A stretch of 64,000 nt of DNA from Sipunculus nudus (GCA_026874595.1 CM049306.1:109784142-109848141); one strand, 5' to 3'. Numbered from the stretch's first letter, positions 37,501-40,383 are shown. Made by a program: numbers and translations. Notes: a model not told the origin generated them from the letters alone.

Positions 37501-40383
37501 TCTTCGAGCATATCGTTCGACTCCCCACTCATCGACAGGGATTTCTCCATACATGCTTCTTTTTGGTAGAGATCCGAGGACCAAACTACCACAAGTGGAT
37601 ACACAGGTGTCAGCAAGTGATATGGACAGTATTGCACGAAAGAATGATGAAAACGCCAAACAAAGAATGAAAGAATATGCTGACAAGAAACTTAGCACCA
37701 AACATTCCACAATACAGGTCGGTGATCAGGTACTAGTTCGCCAGGCTAAGACCAACAAGCTGTCAACTCCCTATCGCCCAAAGCCAATGATCGTCACACT
37801 CAGAAAAGGGAACATGATTACAGCTAAGGATGATGAAGGAACAATCACCCGTAACATATTATTTTTCAAATCTATCCCTGGTGTTCAATCAGATGGGTAT
37901 GAGACAGATGAGAATGCCCCAGTAACACCTTCAGAGCTTCTGGCTAATTGTACACCTTTTCCAAACAATGAACTGTCACCACAAGTCCCTAGCACCAGCA
38001 GACAAGTACATAGCAGACAAGATCATACAATGAACACAGATGAGACAAGAAATGTGAGAACAACACGTATGAGAAGAGAGCCAGCTTACCTTAAGGACTA
38101 TGTTCGTTATTAATATTTATTAGTTAGCCATAGTGGATACTACATGAGGCAGAATAATCCTCATTTCCACTATCTTCAACTGTTTCGGAAGTCTACCCAA
38201 ATACAGTATGCTGTCTAGTTAGATTTATATATTTTCCTGATGTAATCTGATGCAGTGAAGTGCATATTTTGTTTTATACTGAAAACAGATCTTTAATTTT
38301 ACGTACCTGGATATTTTGATCTCAGAAACTTTGTGCCTAACACATAAAACAATACACAGACAATATTCTTTTGTAAAATATTGTATTCTTTTAAAAAGAA
38401 GGGTAATGTGATATTGTCAGATGCTGCCATCTGACGACTGATTGATGTACTAAACCACGCTATGTAACATGCGTAACAGGCATGATATTTTGCTTTGTAT
38501 AAGTCTAGTTCTGGTATTAAAATGGCAGCACAGCCTAGCATGTGTTCTGTTCATTGAACAATACTACACGGCCTACTCTGATTTCGGCGGATACACGTAG
38601 TCGCTCGTCGACTACCCGTACTCTAGTTTATTTTGGCAGAACCTCAAGTTAAGGCCCCAAATTAGTAAGACCTTTTTGGTTTATCATTTAAATATTTATT
38701 TGTAATTCTGAGCTTCCTTCTGATATTTGTTGCATCCCAGTCTATCCTGTATCTGTTATCCTTCAATGCATTCAGCAGCAGTTAATGGTAAATAATATAT
38801 TTTACGGAAAGGGAATAAGAGCATTTAGTAGATTCTATATTGTTAAACAAATTCAATGTTTTGTGCATTTATGGAGTAGAATTGTAGAAGTGAATGCAAC
38901 TCATCTGATCTGAAGGGATAGGCCCTTGTCTGTTCCACTGTCCAGTAGTCAAACCCCATGGGCCACTGGTTCACATGGTCACAATCTGAAGTTTTACACC
39001 TTAAATTTTCTGTGAAGAATTCATATATTTGCCTGATATGGATTTGTCTGTACATGCATGTTGTATTTTGATTAACCACACATCTCTATGATGGCAGTCA
39101 CACTCGGTTACGCTGGGCCCAGCAGAGGTCTCACCATGAAGCACCAGCCTGGGCCATTGACAGCGTGTTTGTAGGAGAGGCGTGTCCCTTGCTGTGTAAC
39201 GGACGAGGAGACTGCAGGGATGGCAAGTGTCACTGTGACCATGGATACCATGGTAAGTTAAATTATTACATAGGGTAAAATTATTGAAGGGCAAAATCAT
39301 AGAAGAGCATATAGTCATGTTTTTTTTTAACCAGTTTTGTTATTTCTCTTAGTAGTTTCTCAGATTATCTAACCATAAAAGCTGTGTTTGTAGTTTAACC
39401 GTAATATGTTTGTGTAGGTAAGTACTGCATATATATAAACATCACCTTGATATCTTTAAGTGGTATCTCAGGCCTTAATGGTTTTTCATAACCTCTTGGG
39501 CACTCACAACAATGCACTTGATTTTTTTTTTGTTTCCATCCTTTTATACAGTGCTCGGACTTCTCAGGAATATGTTTTTTTTTGTAAGGACCATGTATAG
39601 ATATATGCCATATTTGCTCAAGACATGAGTGGCTGATACATTTAATATTGATATATTTAATGCTAATATAAAGGTACAGTTAGAACCCGGTAACTGGCCA
39701 CTCATATATTCTGTCACTGAATTTTAACTTAACATCTCACACATTTATCATTATGTTGTATTATATTATTGATGTCCATGCAATAATGCCATGGGTGTCA
39801 CATGGTAACATGAAACCAGTACTCCTGCACAGACATCACAGAGCAACTTTATCTACATTTATCTTCAAAGGATTGTCACAAATTCAGGAATTGTACATTA
39901 AAGAAACAGTTTCTATTGTGGTTCTGATTTCACCCCAGAAAGCTGTGCCCCTTTGAAGCAGGCTGATACTGGTACCTGCTAGGCTGATATATAAACAAGT
40001 CACTAAACCAGCCTGGCATTGTATCACGTTAGTCAAGGTATCTGTCTCGGTTGAAAACATACAAGGTTGATTAAAATTGTTTGTATTGCATGTCAGCTGT
40101 ACCATGTATCATCACAGTTATGTCATTACAACAAAGTATCTGTATGTGTTGTTTTTATGATGAATCTAGGTGCAACATGCAGTTTATCCAGCAATAACCT
40201 GTACCACATGACTGATGGCTTTGAGGCAGGGATTTCTGCCCTGAAGTGGGAAAGAGTGAGTGGGGCGAGTATCAGCAATGGTTGTGGAACTCTGAGGCCA
40301 TATGCCCATGGCAAGAGTCTTTATTTCAATGGCTGTGGTGTAAGAGAGGCCATTACAAGAGAACTAGATGTATCTAGAGCAAG
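1355..40383 (+). CDS. RELN: Reelin, central part of gene (23 exons, partial at both ends)
   Basis: Reelin is a large secreted extracellular-matrix glycoprotein; in vertebrates it binds VLDLR/ApoER2 and guides neuronal positioning. The exons listed separately join into one frame of 4,524 nt without a stop. The product shows the diagnostic reelin order: subrepeat A, EGF, subrepeat B. The window starts in the EGF of repeat n, then covers repeats n+1, n+2 and n+3 completely, and repeat n+4 to the first part of its subrepeat B. EGF modules are in exons 7, 12-13, 16 and 22-23. Asp-boxes (S-x-D-x-G-x-T-W type) are clear in exons 6, 11 and 15 and degenerate in the B subrepeats. Vertebrate reelin has eight repeats; I cannot say which five these are. 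The N-terminal signal peptide, reeler domain and basic C-terminus are outside. Introns range from 341 bp to more than 12 kb because of inserted repeats. Identity is firm from family architecture; exon ends were chosen by frame and GT-AG signals. Confidence 0.95.
1871..2070 (+). CDS. RELN: Reelin exon 2: subrepeat B core (repeat n)
   Basis: Starts after a strong tttttttcag acceptor. Encodes DGLRLFVSEDLDTT, then the strand YIQFMFKYGC and an Asp-box-like turn, YSSSGGVIWHTL, in which the aspartate is replaced. Donor gtaatc at 2071, phase 2. It matches the B-subrepeat pattern of exons 9, 14 and 18-19. Confidence 0.92.
2520..2596 (+). CDS. RELN: Reelin exon 3: short B-subrepeat exon (repeat n)
   Basis: A 77-nt exon. 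It completes an AG|G arginine codon and encodes FMYVPLPPGARTNATRYRF followed by LQPQHG, the reelin P-L-P-x-x-A-R-T...R-x-R-F motif. Only the acceptor at 2518-2519 gives this frame; the later ag at 2544 does not. Donor gtaatg at 2597, phase 1. Confidence 0.88.
2870..3300. repeat. Degenerate tandem repeat, roughly 170-190 bp units (left part)
   Basis: The phrase around 'attggtccctat' recurs near 2897, 3040 and 3229 in similar surroundings (a Jaccard-poor but visible pattern of 'aagaaccatt...', 'cctattagaaatcca'). A further copy lies at about 4900-5010, on the other side of the element at 3312-4883. The units are diverged and have no coding capacity. They are probably part of an old composite intronic repeat. 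Confidence 0.5.
3312..4883. mobile_element. Non-autonomous element with terminal inverted repeats
   Basis: The left end reads taccgtatttccttgaacag. The right end, read in reverse complement, is tactgtatttccttgaatag, so the two ends form an inverted repeat of at least 20 bp with two mismatches. Subterminal sequences on both sides are rich in 'aaatagatgccgg'-type motifs, and the right end carries a tandem doubling of gcccgggcatctattcaagg. Internally, a segment of about 180 bp is duplicated (about 4135-4300 and 4315-4470). There is no transposase ORF. The superfamily and the target duplication could not be settled by reading. Confidence 0.6.
5090..5246 (+). CDS. RELN: Reelin exon 4: end of B (repeat n), start of subrepeat A (repeat n+1)
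   Basis: Encodes KWAVDDVFIG, the conserved W-A-x-D-D-x-x-I-G strand that closes a B subrepeat. It then gives PDQLLFWPGASAGEYC, the opening of the next subrepeat A. Acceptor tatttacag, donor gtattt at 5247. Entered in phase 1 and left in phase 2. Confidence 0.9.
5773..5887 (+). CDS. RELN: Reelin exon 5: subrepeat A (repeat n+1)
   Basis: Encodes RFDSGETGRSAMVMSGKPGE and then a strand ending SVVQFS, typical of the first half of subrepeat A (compare exons 10 and 15). Acceptor aatacag at 5771-5772. Donor gtcagt at 5888, phase 0, joining directly to INIGC in exon 6. Confidence 0.9.
6080..7931. mobile_element. Pearl/Helentron-like composite repeat 1 (internal tandem units)
   Basis: The left end contains atgcctccgcc. 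Its near-exact reverse complement (ggcgggggcat) lies at 7899-7909, giving a subterminal inverted repeat. The right end has a perfect short hairpin (gtgtcgtaccgacac) followed by atCTAG, ending at 7931 before T. The interior is a tandem array of units of about 180 bp built around 'gcaatgcctgcagatattgg' and 'ggttgacctacttttgacc'. Four units are clear at 6160-6880, with diverged ones at 7540-7880. The middle (about 6893-7500) resembles another invertebrate repeat that begins 'ccctcagctcataggctgat'. No protein is encoded. The Helentron/pearl assignment is inferred from this architecture. Confidence 0.6.
8209..8423 (+). CDS. RELN: Reelin exon 6: subrepeat A with Asp-box (repeat n+1)
   Basis: Encodes INIGCSSSSSHHYPVHLEYS, then a canonical Asp-box SMDHGLTW, two further cysteines and YWQRVTIPMADTG. 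The 3' end is uncertain. Exon 7 needs phase 2, and an in-frame tag at 8431 forces the donor to lie before it. GT at 8424 (TGTGG|gtacga) keeps phase and gives the same spacing to R-F-R-W as exons 11-12. GT at 8418 is an alternative that is two codons shorter. The exon's last nine bases belong to the first monomer of the minisatellite that follows. Confidence 0.82.
8415..11064. repeat. 53-bp minisatellite, 49 exact-length copies plus one diverged copy
   Basis: The consensus unit starts ggtatgtgggtaccactagg and continues with ttctagtgtcacctaaatta and ttatgtcctgtat. Copy 1 starts at 8415 and copy 50 at 11012, so 49 monomers occupy 2,597 bp with no net length change. Copy 50 degenerates after about 34 bp. 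Two variant classes (…gtcacctaaattatt… and …atcacctcaatcagt…) alternate in places. The unit contains stop codons in all useful frames and is not a multiple of three, so it is not coding. Confidence 0.95.
11284..11516 (+). CDS. RELN: Reelin exon 7: end of A, EGF module, start of B (repeat n+1)
   Basis: Encodes VARFRWYQ and HWAVDNIYIGPQC, closing subrepeat A. A complete six-cysteine EGF follows, beginning CQDHCQGHGACISGLLCQC and ending at the cysteine of DMDTC. NFKETFD then starts subrepeat B. Acceptor tgtttttacag, donor gtatgt at 11517, phase 1. The whole EGF is in one exon here; in repeat n+2 an intron splits it. Confidence 0.95.
11517..12395 (+). other. Intron 7, 5' part: nothing recognised
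   Basis: Ordinary AT-rich intronic sequence. No exon-like segment, repeat family or RNA gene could be identified by reading. Short ORFs on both strands have no recognisable content. Confidence 0.5.
12396..13475 (+). pseudogene. Decayed non-LTR retrotransposon, reverse-transcriptase fragment
   Basis: Three overlapping frames give successive RT blocks. The first (12398-12634) has CKAMGPDKLSGKVLK. The second (12640-12930) has FRPVGLPAIFMKCFEKIM and PLQFAFTTKRSVEDT. The third (12930-13300) has FIDFSSAFNTIQPDLL, TGASQGCVLSPILFTL and KHADDMALISL, where the usual Y/F-A-D-D box is preceded by H. A stop at about 13158 and at least two frameshifts break it, and the endonuclease part is missing. Motif wording is closest to the Rex1/CR1/L2 group. 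A 3' tail with aataaaggctgatcttaatc reaches the acceptor of exon 8. Confidence 0.85.
13482..13638 (+). CDS. RELN: Reelin exon 8: subrepeat B (repeat n+1)
   Basis: Encodes RKWTVSGAAISSDDCGTLSD, then GNSLIFNRTGVRQL and RDLDLTGAK, the standard opening of subrepeat B (compare exons 1, 13, 17 and 23). Acceptor atctttacag, donor gtaagt at 13639, phase 2. Confidence 0.92.
13639..14194 (+). other. Intron 8: nothing recognised
   Basis: A 556-bp AT-rich intron between a gtaagt donor and a ttatcattccag acceptor. No repeat family or gene was seen. Confidence 0.5.
14195..14453 (+). CDS. RELN: Reelin exon 9: subrepeat B core and end (repeat n+1)
   Basis: Encodes VQFYIQLGC, the Asp-box-like YSNSGGIHWTVL, and RLRWVQVSQDGSFHGDWALD. 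It thus covers in one exon what exons 2, 3 and part of 4 encode in repeat n. Acceptor cattccag, donor gtaaaa at 14454, phase 0. Confidence 0.93.
14454..15321 (+). other. Intron 9: nothing recognised
   Basis: Intronic sequence of 868 bp without recognisable repeats, RNA genes or coding similarity on either strand. Confidence 0.5.
15322..15562 (+). CDS. RELN: Reelin exon 10: start of subrepeat A (repeat n+2)
   Basis: Begins IYIGG, closing the previous B subrepeat. It then has NDFQWAMSPGVSIQTVC and FLQFDIAVGC, the first half of subrepeat A. Acceptor cttttgcag, donor gtgagt at 15563, phase 1. Confidence 0.93.
15911..16079 (+). CDS. RELN: Reelin exon 11: subrepeat A Asp-box exon (repeat n+2)
   Basis: Encodes GIELQYSTDHGQTWNLV with a canonical Asp-box, paired cysteines (HCAPSDVDC) and WQRVTVQAPPATR. 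Acceptor caatcttcag, donor gtcagt at 16080, phase 2, the same phase as at the homologous site in exons 15 and 21. Confidence 0.93.
16080..17022 (+). other. Intron 11: nothing recognised
   Basis: Intronic sequence of 943 bp. No recognisable repeat family or coding region. The acceptor used is catactcag at 17022. A second ag (gtcag, 17027) is out of frame. Confidence 0.5.
17023..17163 (+). CDS. RELN: Reelin exon 12: end of A and first half of EGF (repeat n+2)
   Basis: Encodes SGATRFRLVQQPGFL, VWALGRVYVG and the EGF start CPSRCGGHGFCNKGEC. The donor gtaggt at 17164 splits the EGF in phase 2. An open frame in another register across this region is a shadow. Confidence 0.92.
17536..17716 (+). CDS. 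RELN: Reelin exon 13: second half of EGF, start of B (repeat n+2)
   Basis: Completes the EGF with ICDDGWSGTSC, then gives LKDMFTEGKPRDGLWSSI and ECGKTVSHEALHFKG, the start of subrepeat B. Acceptor tctgttag, donor gtaaat at 17717, phase 0. The same EGF split position occurs at exon 1, whose first base is also the third base of the codon before CD. Confidence 0.92.
18135..18520 (+). pseudogene. Possible LINE reverse-transcriptase C-terminal remnant
   Basis: On the + strand, a short stretch reads KKAIRIITNNKYNAHTKPIF. This resembles the segment after the RT core of jockey/CR1-type LINEs, where a conserved R-x-I...H-T-x-P-L-F motif occurs. Downstream, broken frames read like the usual continuation. 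Many stops and no other domain. Identification is tentative, from one motif. Confidence 0.4.
18910..18934. repeat. (TC)n microsatellite
   Basis: An uninterrupted run of tc dinucleotides followed by ctttacag. It lies about 100 bp upstream of exon 14 and forms a strong-looking decoy splice acceptor. Confidence 0.9.
19042..19235 (+). CDS. RELN: Reelin exon 14: subrepeat B core (repeat n+2)
   Basis: Encodes VCTRELVTYDLDLRNATF, VQFYFMFGC and the Asp-box-like YSTTGGDTWTTL. Acceptor gatttgcag, donor gtatgt at 19236, phase 2. The boundary positions match exon 2 of repeat n. Confidence 0.93.
19236..19820 (+). other. Intron 14, 5' part: nothing recognised
   Basis: AT-rich intronic sequence. One 64-codon open frame here has no recognisable content. 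Confidence 0.45.
19821..20225. mobile_element. Pearl/Helentron-like composite repeat 2 (short form)
   Basis: Starts tcccccaaaacagagttttg after gta. It ends with a perfect 7-bp hairpin (gtagtcg…cgactac, 20196-20214), followed by a CTAG terminus at 20222-20225 before T. Both ends closely match those of the longer element at 27174-38626, but this copy lacks that element's internal tandem units. At about 405 bp it is a minimal form. No coding capacity. Confidence 0.65.
20356..20895 (+). CDS. RELN: Reelin exon 15: large fused exon, end of B (n+2) and most of A (n+3)
   Basis: At 540 nt this is by far the longest exon. It encodes FVTLELPPEARYNGVRLKWW and DWVIDDVIISG, the end of subrepeat B. It then runs through all of the first part of subrepeat A of repeat n+3: GYGEYCDKAPVL, IQFSLSVGCNRTGET, Asp-box YSSDSGKTWHLL, and WRRETIVIHNGAATK. 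In repeats n+1 and n+2 the equivalent stretch is cut by two to three introns. Acceptor atattttag, donor gtaagt at 20896, phase 2. Confidence 0.95.
20896..21492 (+). other. Intron 15: nothing recognised
   Basis: Intronic sequence of 597 bp. No recognisable repeat or coding similarity. The acceptor is the weak cacatatttaag at 21492. Confidence 0.5.
21493..21688 (+). CDS. RELN: Reelin exon 16: end of A and EGF module (repeat n+3)
   Basis: Encodes SSRLRWIQRQNPKASSPAPV, WAISELYIG and a complete EGF beginning CPGQCQGHGWCDYPQCVC and ending at the cysteine of YSGELC. Acceptor tatttaag chosen by frame, donor gtatgt at 21689, phase 0. Confidence 0.93.
21689..22197 (+). other. Intron 16: nothing recognised
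   Basis: AT-rich intron of 509 bp ending in ctgttttacag. No repeats or genes recognised. Confidence 0.5.
22198..22370 (+). CDS. RELN: Reelin exon 17: start of subrepeat B (repeat n+3)
   Basis: Encodes FLKDTLSDDLDATRWSFVQG, then CSPLTSGHGLHFTGSGQRL and FDLRGAR. Acceptor ttttacag, donor gtataa at 22371, phase 2. Confidence 0.93.
22371..23107 (+). other. Intron 17: nothing recognised
   Basis: Intronic sequence of 737 bp without recognisable features. Confidence 0.5.
23108..23214 (+). CDS. RELN: Reelin exon 18: subrepeat B (repeat n+3)
   Basis: Encodes YIQFTGALGGHSLKAGC and VQFSTNG, the first half of a degenerate Asp-box that is completed in exon 19 (FSTNGG|VIW). Acceptor ttattttag, donor gtaaga at 23215, phase 1. 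The split inside the Asp-box turn is not seen in the other B subrepeats here. Confidence 0.9.
23676..23947 (+). CDS. RELN: Reelin exon 19: end of B (n+3), start of A (n+4)
   Basis: Encodes VIWTDLHMLDYTNYV, YIPIPPSARTASTRVRWWQK and LSEVYIGG, closing the B subrepeat. It then has FSDSLDETMWGFYPMANI, the start of the next subrepeat A. Acceptor tgatgacag, donor gtgaac at 23948, phase 0. Confidence 0.93.
24278..24299. repeat. Target-site duplication of SINE, left copy
   Basis: A 22-bp sequence beginning taatttcatttcagtgtac recurs exactly at 24602-24623. The two copies bracket the SINE. Confidence 0.85.
24300..24601 (-). mobile_element. tRNA-derived SINE
   Basis: Read on the minus strand, the element begins near 24600 with a degenerate tRNA gene. 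It has an A-box-like tagtggttaagg and a B-box-like ggtttgagccc separated by the usual distance. It ends at the left with an A/T-rich tail (t-run at 24296-24304 on the + strand). An exact 22-bp direct repeat flanks it, as expected for LINE-mediated insertion. The 3' body does not match a family I can name. It lies 44 bp upstream of exon 20. Confidence 0.85.
24602..24623. repeat. Target-site duplication of SINE, right copy
   Basis: Exact copy of 24278-24299. It contains a ttcatttcag that looks like a splice acceptor. Using it would put the in-frame tag of the true acceptor into the message. Confidence 0.85.
24646..24753 (+). CDS. RELN: Reelin exon 20: subrepeat A (repeat n+4)
   Basis: Encodes ICGGTSPSLSWRKGQGYRHV, then TTQQMIIQENFIIQFK, the first half of subrepeat A. 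Acceptor actgttatag, donor gtaaag at 24754. Both ends are phase 0, so the exon could be skipped without a frameshift. Confidence 0.88.
25162..26621. mobile_element. Non-autonomous DNA element with long palindromic inverted repeats
   Basis: The left arm (25162-25277) begins gtgtcagactcctggactg. The right arm (26502-26621) is its inverted copy with a few mismatches and one small indel. Each arm itself contains a near-perfect hairpin built on ggcagccgaca…tgtcggctgcc flanked by ggactgt…acagtcc. The roughly 1.2-kb interior is AT-rich and has no transposase-like ORF. I could not see a convincing target duplication; a further short palindrome abuts the left end (25139-25158). Foldback/MITE-type element of unknown superfamily. 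Confidence 0.75.
26711..26955 (+). CDS. RELN: Reelin exon 21: subrepeat A, degenerate Asp-box (repeat n+4)
   Basis: Encodes IRVGCGTTDQQCNSQQAVW, LMYNKQPLREHWQLLEQPCV, YHYGTTYTASSHGNWTRI and TVRVPPKAYS. Here the Asp-box is degenerate: the position of S-x-D-x-G-x-T-W reads NKQPLREHW. Acceptor tttgttacag, donor gtatgt at 26956, phase 2. Confidence 0.93.
28644..28648. repeat. 5-bp target-site duplication of Gypsy element (left)
   Basis: CGGCC immediately precedes the 5' LTR and recurs at 38569-38573 right after the 3' LTR, the usual length for Ty3/Gypsy integration. Confidence 0.85.
28649..28810 (+). repeat. 5' LTR of Gypsy element
   Basis: 162 bp, starting tgtgatattgtcagatgctg and ending actaca. 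It differs from the 3' LTR at five positions, all transitions, about 3%. A short imperfect palindrome (cagatg…catctg) lies near its start. It is followed by tttttggcgacgagctccg, the expected place of the primer-binding site; I did not assign the tRNA. Confidence 0.93.
28839..29455 (+). pseudogene. gag remnant (Gypsy element)
   Basis: Capsid-like reading frame in frame with 28839. It contains PVPAFHASGDATSVCQRWLK, VGQFVTRLRQLASSC and LLDLTQAK, the wording of Gypsy capsid proteins (FxG-x-W…FxxRLR). In-frame stops occur at 29079 (tag), 29232 (tga) and 29337 (taa). The zinc-knuckle part follows in another frame from about 29455, so a frameshift lies between. It is broken and not translatable as one protein. 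Confidence 0.85.
29456..30434 (+). pseudogene. Nucleocapsid zinc knuckles, protease and start of RT (Gypsy element)
   Basis: One open frame with two CCHC knuckles (CSRCGLSGHSGQEC and CSKCGKVGHFAVMC, at about 29500-29610). It also has an aspartic protease active site (MLVDSGASCNII near 29810) and the N-terminal RT segment (IPFHLRRKVDAELAKLED, then CVDMRAPNKAIL). The frame is cut at 30434 by the LINE; RT resumes after 35604. No methionine start is needed if it was expressed as part of a gag-pol polyprotein. Confidence 0.9.
30425..30434. repeat. 10-bp target-site duplication of LINE (left)
   Basis: acacccacaa; the identical sequence is at 35605-35614. The interrupted RT reading frame is continuous across one copy of it. 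Confidence 0.85.
30435..30729 (+). other. LINE 5' leader
   Basis: Untranslated start of the LINE. It begins catgacggtgtaaccatgg and contains repeated short phrases (e.g. tccatagcaacg twice near 30663-30680). Presumably holds the internal promoter, but no specific element is recognisable. Confidence 0.6.
30730..31554 (+). CDS. LINE ORF1 protein (coiled coil, nucleic-acid binding)
   Basis: 274 codons from the first ATG (MEVTTTNARL). Residues of about 40-110 are rich in K/E/L/N heptads, including NKEKAKSNEEKTTILERKI, a predicted coiled coil. After it comes KNIIIEGLPEKENEKPLERA, the start of the RRM-like or 'transposase 22'-like region of LINE ORF1 proteins, then a basic C-terminal half ending in LIKNASTLQKFKEWIAL. 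In such elements ORF1p trimerises and packages the RNA as a ribonucleoprotein. The frame is intact, unlike ORF2. A TTG-initiated extension to 30697 is possible but unlikely. Confidence 0.85.
   Translation: MEVTTTNARLIAALTTALQNDAVQQSLRTALIDPLKNSLERKFLNLEEKISTNKEKAKSNEEKTTILERKITNIEDTLNDLQNKYGDVVNEMKIRKNHQELEAKQKNIIIEGLPEKENEKPLERAVECLSHTMNLSIDRSEISQAYRIKPKVQDDETNRRKTNTGTTRKLMIKFHNRQTKELVYRTRSKLKNVRVDKNIIYINEDLTEEKTKLFHDTRELKKQKRIHSTWTQNGQIYAKQEKEDIPTLIKNASTLQKFKEWIALTEEGNKSTQN
31681..32043 (+). pseudogene. Likely ORF2 N-terminal leader, out of frame with the 2A motif
   Basis: A 120-codon frame begins with a hydrophobic stretch (IYLYIYVPLIILLTVFAV). It has an internal ATG at 31795 (MGNGDMNKSEIPPTT) and stops at 32041. 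The 2A-like motif and endonuclease follow at once in another frame, which is open only from 32022 and has no ATG. The simplest reading is a small indel between about 31950 and 32040 that separates the ORF2 leader from the rest. It could also be a spurious frame. Confidence 0.5.
32079..32138 (+). other. 2A-like ribosome-skipping motif in LINE ORF2
   Basis: Twenty codons read NNFLIIQLILSGDIETNPGP. The end matches the 2A consensus D-[VI]-E-x-N-P-G-P perfectly, and the preceding hydrophobic stretch is also typical. In 2A peptides the ribosome fails to join the last glycine (32133-32135) to proline (32136-32138), releasing the upstream peptide. Comparable motifs are known at the N-terminus of trypanosomatid L1Tc and of sea-urchin CR1/L2-type LINEs. 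Confidence 0.85.
32139..32984 (+). pseudogene. LINE ORF2, endonuclease domain
   Basis: Apurinic-like endonuclease (exonuclease-endonuclease-phosphatase fold). FYHININSL is followed by the catalytic glutamate in DVICFTETHLD, then RYGGGIAVYVKNNLPF, a GDLNSDLL metal-site motif, LLDVIITN and the YSDHNAVYM histidine motif. These nick target DNA to prime reverse transcription. The frame runs off at 32984, while the continuation (VKNITTNKEWFTHELK) is in another register, so a one-base-type frameshift lies at about 32940-32985. Confidence 0.9.
32976..34560 (+). pseudogene. LINE ORF2, reverse transcriptase domain
   Basis: Complete set of RT blocks: DTRKSKGPDDIHPFILK, KKANVTPIFKSGDPKQPVNY, RPISLTSCICKIIEKII, QSGFLPRDSAVYQL, GIFLDISKAFDKVW, QAGVPQGSILGPLLF and the catalytic LFADDTMLYLA, then the thumb (NAGKTESVLFS, HLGIILS). 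This enzyme performs target-primed reverse transcription. The frame is lost at a run of seven A at 34558-34564; the following 230 codons continue one register away. Otherwise well preserved. Confidence 0.93.
34560..35260 (+). pseudogene. LINE ORF2, C-terminal region with C-x-C…H…C motif
   Basis: Continues ORF2 in a shifted frame: IQLIAARIVTGGIKGTSHEL (the conserved R-I-V-T-G segment after RT), SIRLWNQMD, then KKCQCGHPSEDPNHYLLQC, a compact Cys/His motif common at the end of CR1/L2-group and related ORF2 proteins. It ends at a taa after ENSNRF. Only the poly-A frameshift separates it from the RT part. Confidence 0.88.
35261..35604 (+). other. LINE 3' UTR
   Basis: Non-coding tail with a homopolymeric C run (about 35424-35438), an aataaa at 35585-35590 and a short A-rich end (caaacaaaa) rather than a long poly-A. 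The 10-bp target duplication follows. Confidence 0.75.
35605..35614. repeat. 10-bp target-site duplication of LINE (right)
   Basis: Identical to 30425-30434; marks the 3' boundary of the LINE. Confidence 0.85.
35605..36312 (+). pseudogene. Gypsy RT (main part) and start of RNase H
   Basis: Continuation of the interrupted RT. It has VFSKIDLRAGYHQI (first catalytic aspartate), FGINASAEIFQ and the YISDDIIVYG box with the two catalytic aspartates. KPKCQFGVRKIEFFGYVFS, the connection region VRSFLGMANYSARF and the start of RNase H (TTMAYFNPETETEVYVD) follow. A stop at 36310 in this register ends the frame just where RNase H should continue, so a frameshift lies at about 36295-36312. Confidence 0.92.
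36303..36776 (+). pseudogene. Gypsy RNase H domain and linker
   Basis: Contains PIAYGSRTLSDVERRYSQIE with the catalytic glutamate region (EREALAIVW), FKMWTDHKPL, and ILYRPGQDNPADYMSRHP, the typical end of Gypsy RNase H. It stops at 36774 (taa). The downstream register is already open from about 36760, so another small frameshift separates this from integrase. Confidence 0.9.
36761..38113 (+). pseudogene. Gypsy integrase
   Basis: Open frame to 38113. The HHCC zinc finger is seen as HAHEGHQGI and CLACQ. The DDE core has LSMDFCGPLPTGEYLL, VVKTDNGPPFQS and ANSQAENFNRPLMKSI. A C-terminal domain with VGDQVLVRQAKTNK and PKPMIVTLRKGN (an SH3-like fold in the family) comes next, and the frame ends YLKDYVRY. 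It has no chromodomain that I can recognise. The domain itself looks intact, but it is separated from upstream pol by frameshifts. Confidence 0.92.
38391..38406 (+). other. Polypurine tract of Gypsy element
   Basis: Purine-rich taaaaagaagggtaa directly before the 3' LTR, the site where plus-strand DNA synthesis starts in LTR retrotransposons. The tract is imperfect (two T). Confidence 0.65.
38407..38568 (+). repeat. 3' LTR of Gypsy element
   Basis: 162 bp, TG…CA, same length as the 5' LTR with five transitions between them. Followed by the second CGGCC (38569-38573). Confidence 0.93.
38569..38573. repeat. 5-bp target-site duplication of Gypsy element (right)
   Basis: CGGCC, repeat of 28644-28648. 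The host pearl-like sequence resumes here and matches the uninterrupted copy at about 20170. Confidence 0.85.
38627..39097 (+). other. Intron 21, 3' part: nothing recognised
   Basis: Intronic sequence between the composite repeat and exon 22, ending in tctatgatggcag. No features recognised. Confidence 0.5.
39098..39252 (+). CDS. RELN: Reelin exon 22: end of A and EGF (repeat n+4)
   Basis: Encodes SHTRLRWAQQRSHHEAPAW, AIDSVFVGEACP and the EGF CPLLCNGRGDCRDGKCHC, continuing DHGYHG. The acceptor atggcag was chosen because it restores the phase from exon 21. Donor gtaagt at 39253, phase 1, before the last EGF cysteine. Confidence 0.93.
39253..40169 (+). other. Intron 22: nothing recognised
   Basis: AT-rich intron of 917 bp. 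No repeat family or coding similarity was recognised on either strand. Confidence 0.5.
40170..40383 (+). CDS. RELN: Reelin exon 23: last EGF cysteine and start of B (repeat n+4)
   Basis: Encodes GATC, completing the EGF, then FEAGISALKWERVSGASIS, CGTLRPYAHGKSLYFNGCG and ITRELDVSRAR, the standard first exon of subrepeat B. Donor gtaatc at 40384, phase 2. The next expected exon (V/Y-x-Q-F…G-C strand and Asp-box) is not found before the satellite array, so it must lie beyond the window. Confidence 0.94.

Larger units (their letters stand above)
28649..38568 (+). mobile_element. Ty3/Gypsy LTR retrotransposon (defective, contains nested LINE)
   Basis: A 9,920-bp unit with 162-bp direct LTRs (TG…CA), a 5-bp target duplication and the gag, protease, RT, RNase H, integrase order of Metaviridae. 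About 5.2 kb is a LINE inserted in the RT region. The remaining 4.7 kb is a compact element of the type often annotated as K02A2.6-like in invertebrate genomes. In-frame stops in gag, frameshifts around RNase H and before integrase, and the LINE insertion make it non-functional. No envelope gene is present. Confidence 0.93.
27174..38626. mobile_element. Pearl/Helentron-like composite repeat 3, interrupted by a Gypsy element
   Basis: The left end tctgccaaaacagagtttcg and the right end (hairpin gtagtcg…cgactac at 38597-38615, CTAG terminus at 38623-38626) match the short copy at 19821-20225. The body from about 27430 to 28560 holds roughly four units of about 275 bp, each containing 'taaatcactcatatctctgc' and 'caggtggcgccacctac'. 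It also has an exact duplication of about 115 bp (27430-27535 and 27549-27655). The retrotransposon at 28649-38568 splits it, with CGGCC duplicated at the break. Without that insert the element is about 1.5 kb. Confidence 0.7.

Noticed and set aside
29492-38113. Intact gag-pol polyprotein
   Set aside because: Stops in gag, a 5-kb LINE in RT and frameshifts near 36300 and 36760 rule out a functional copy.
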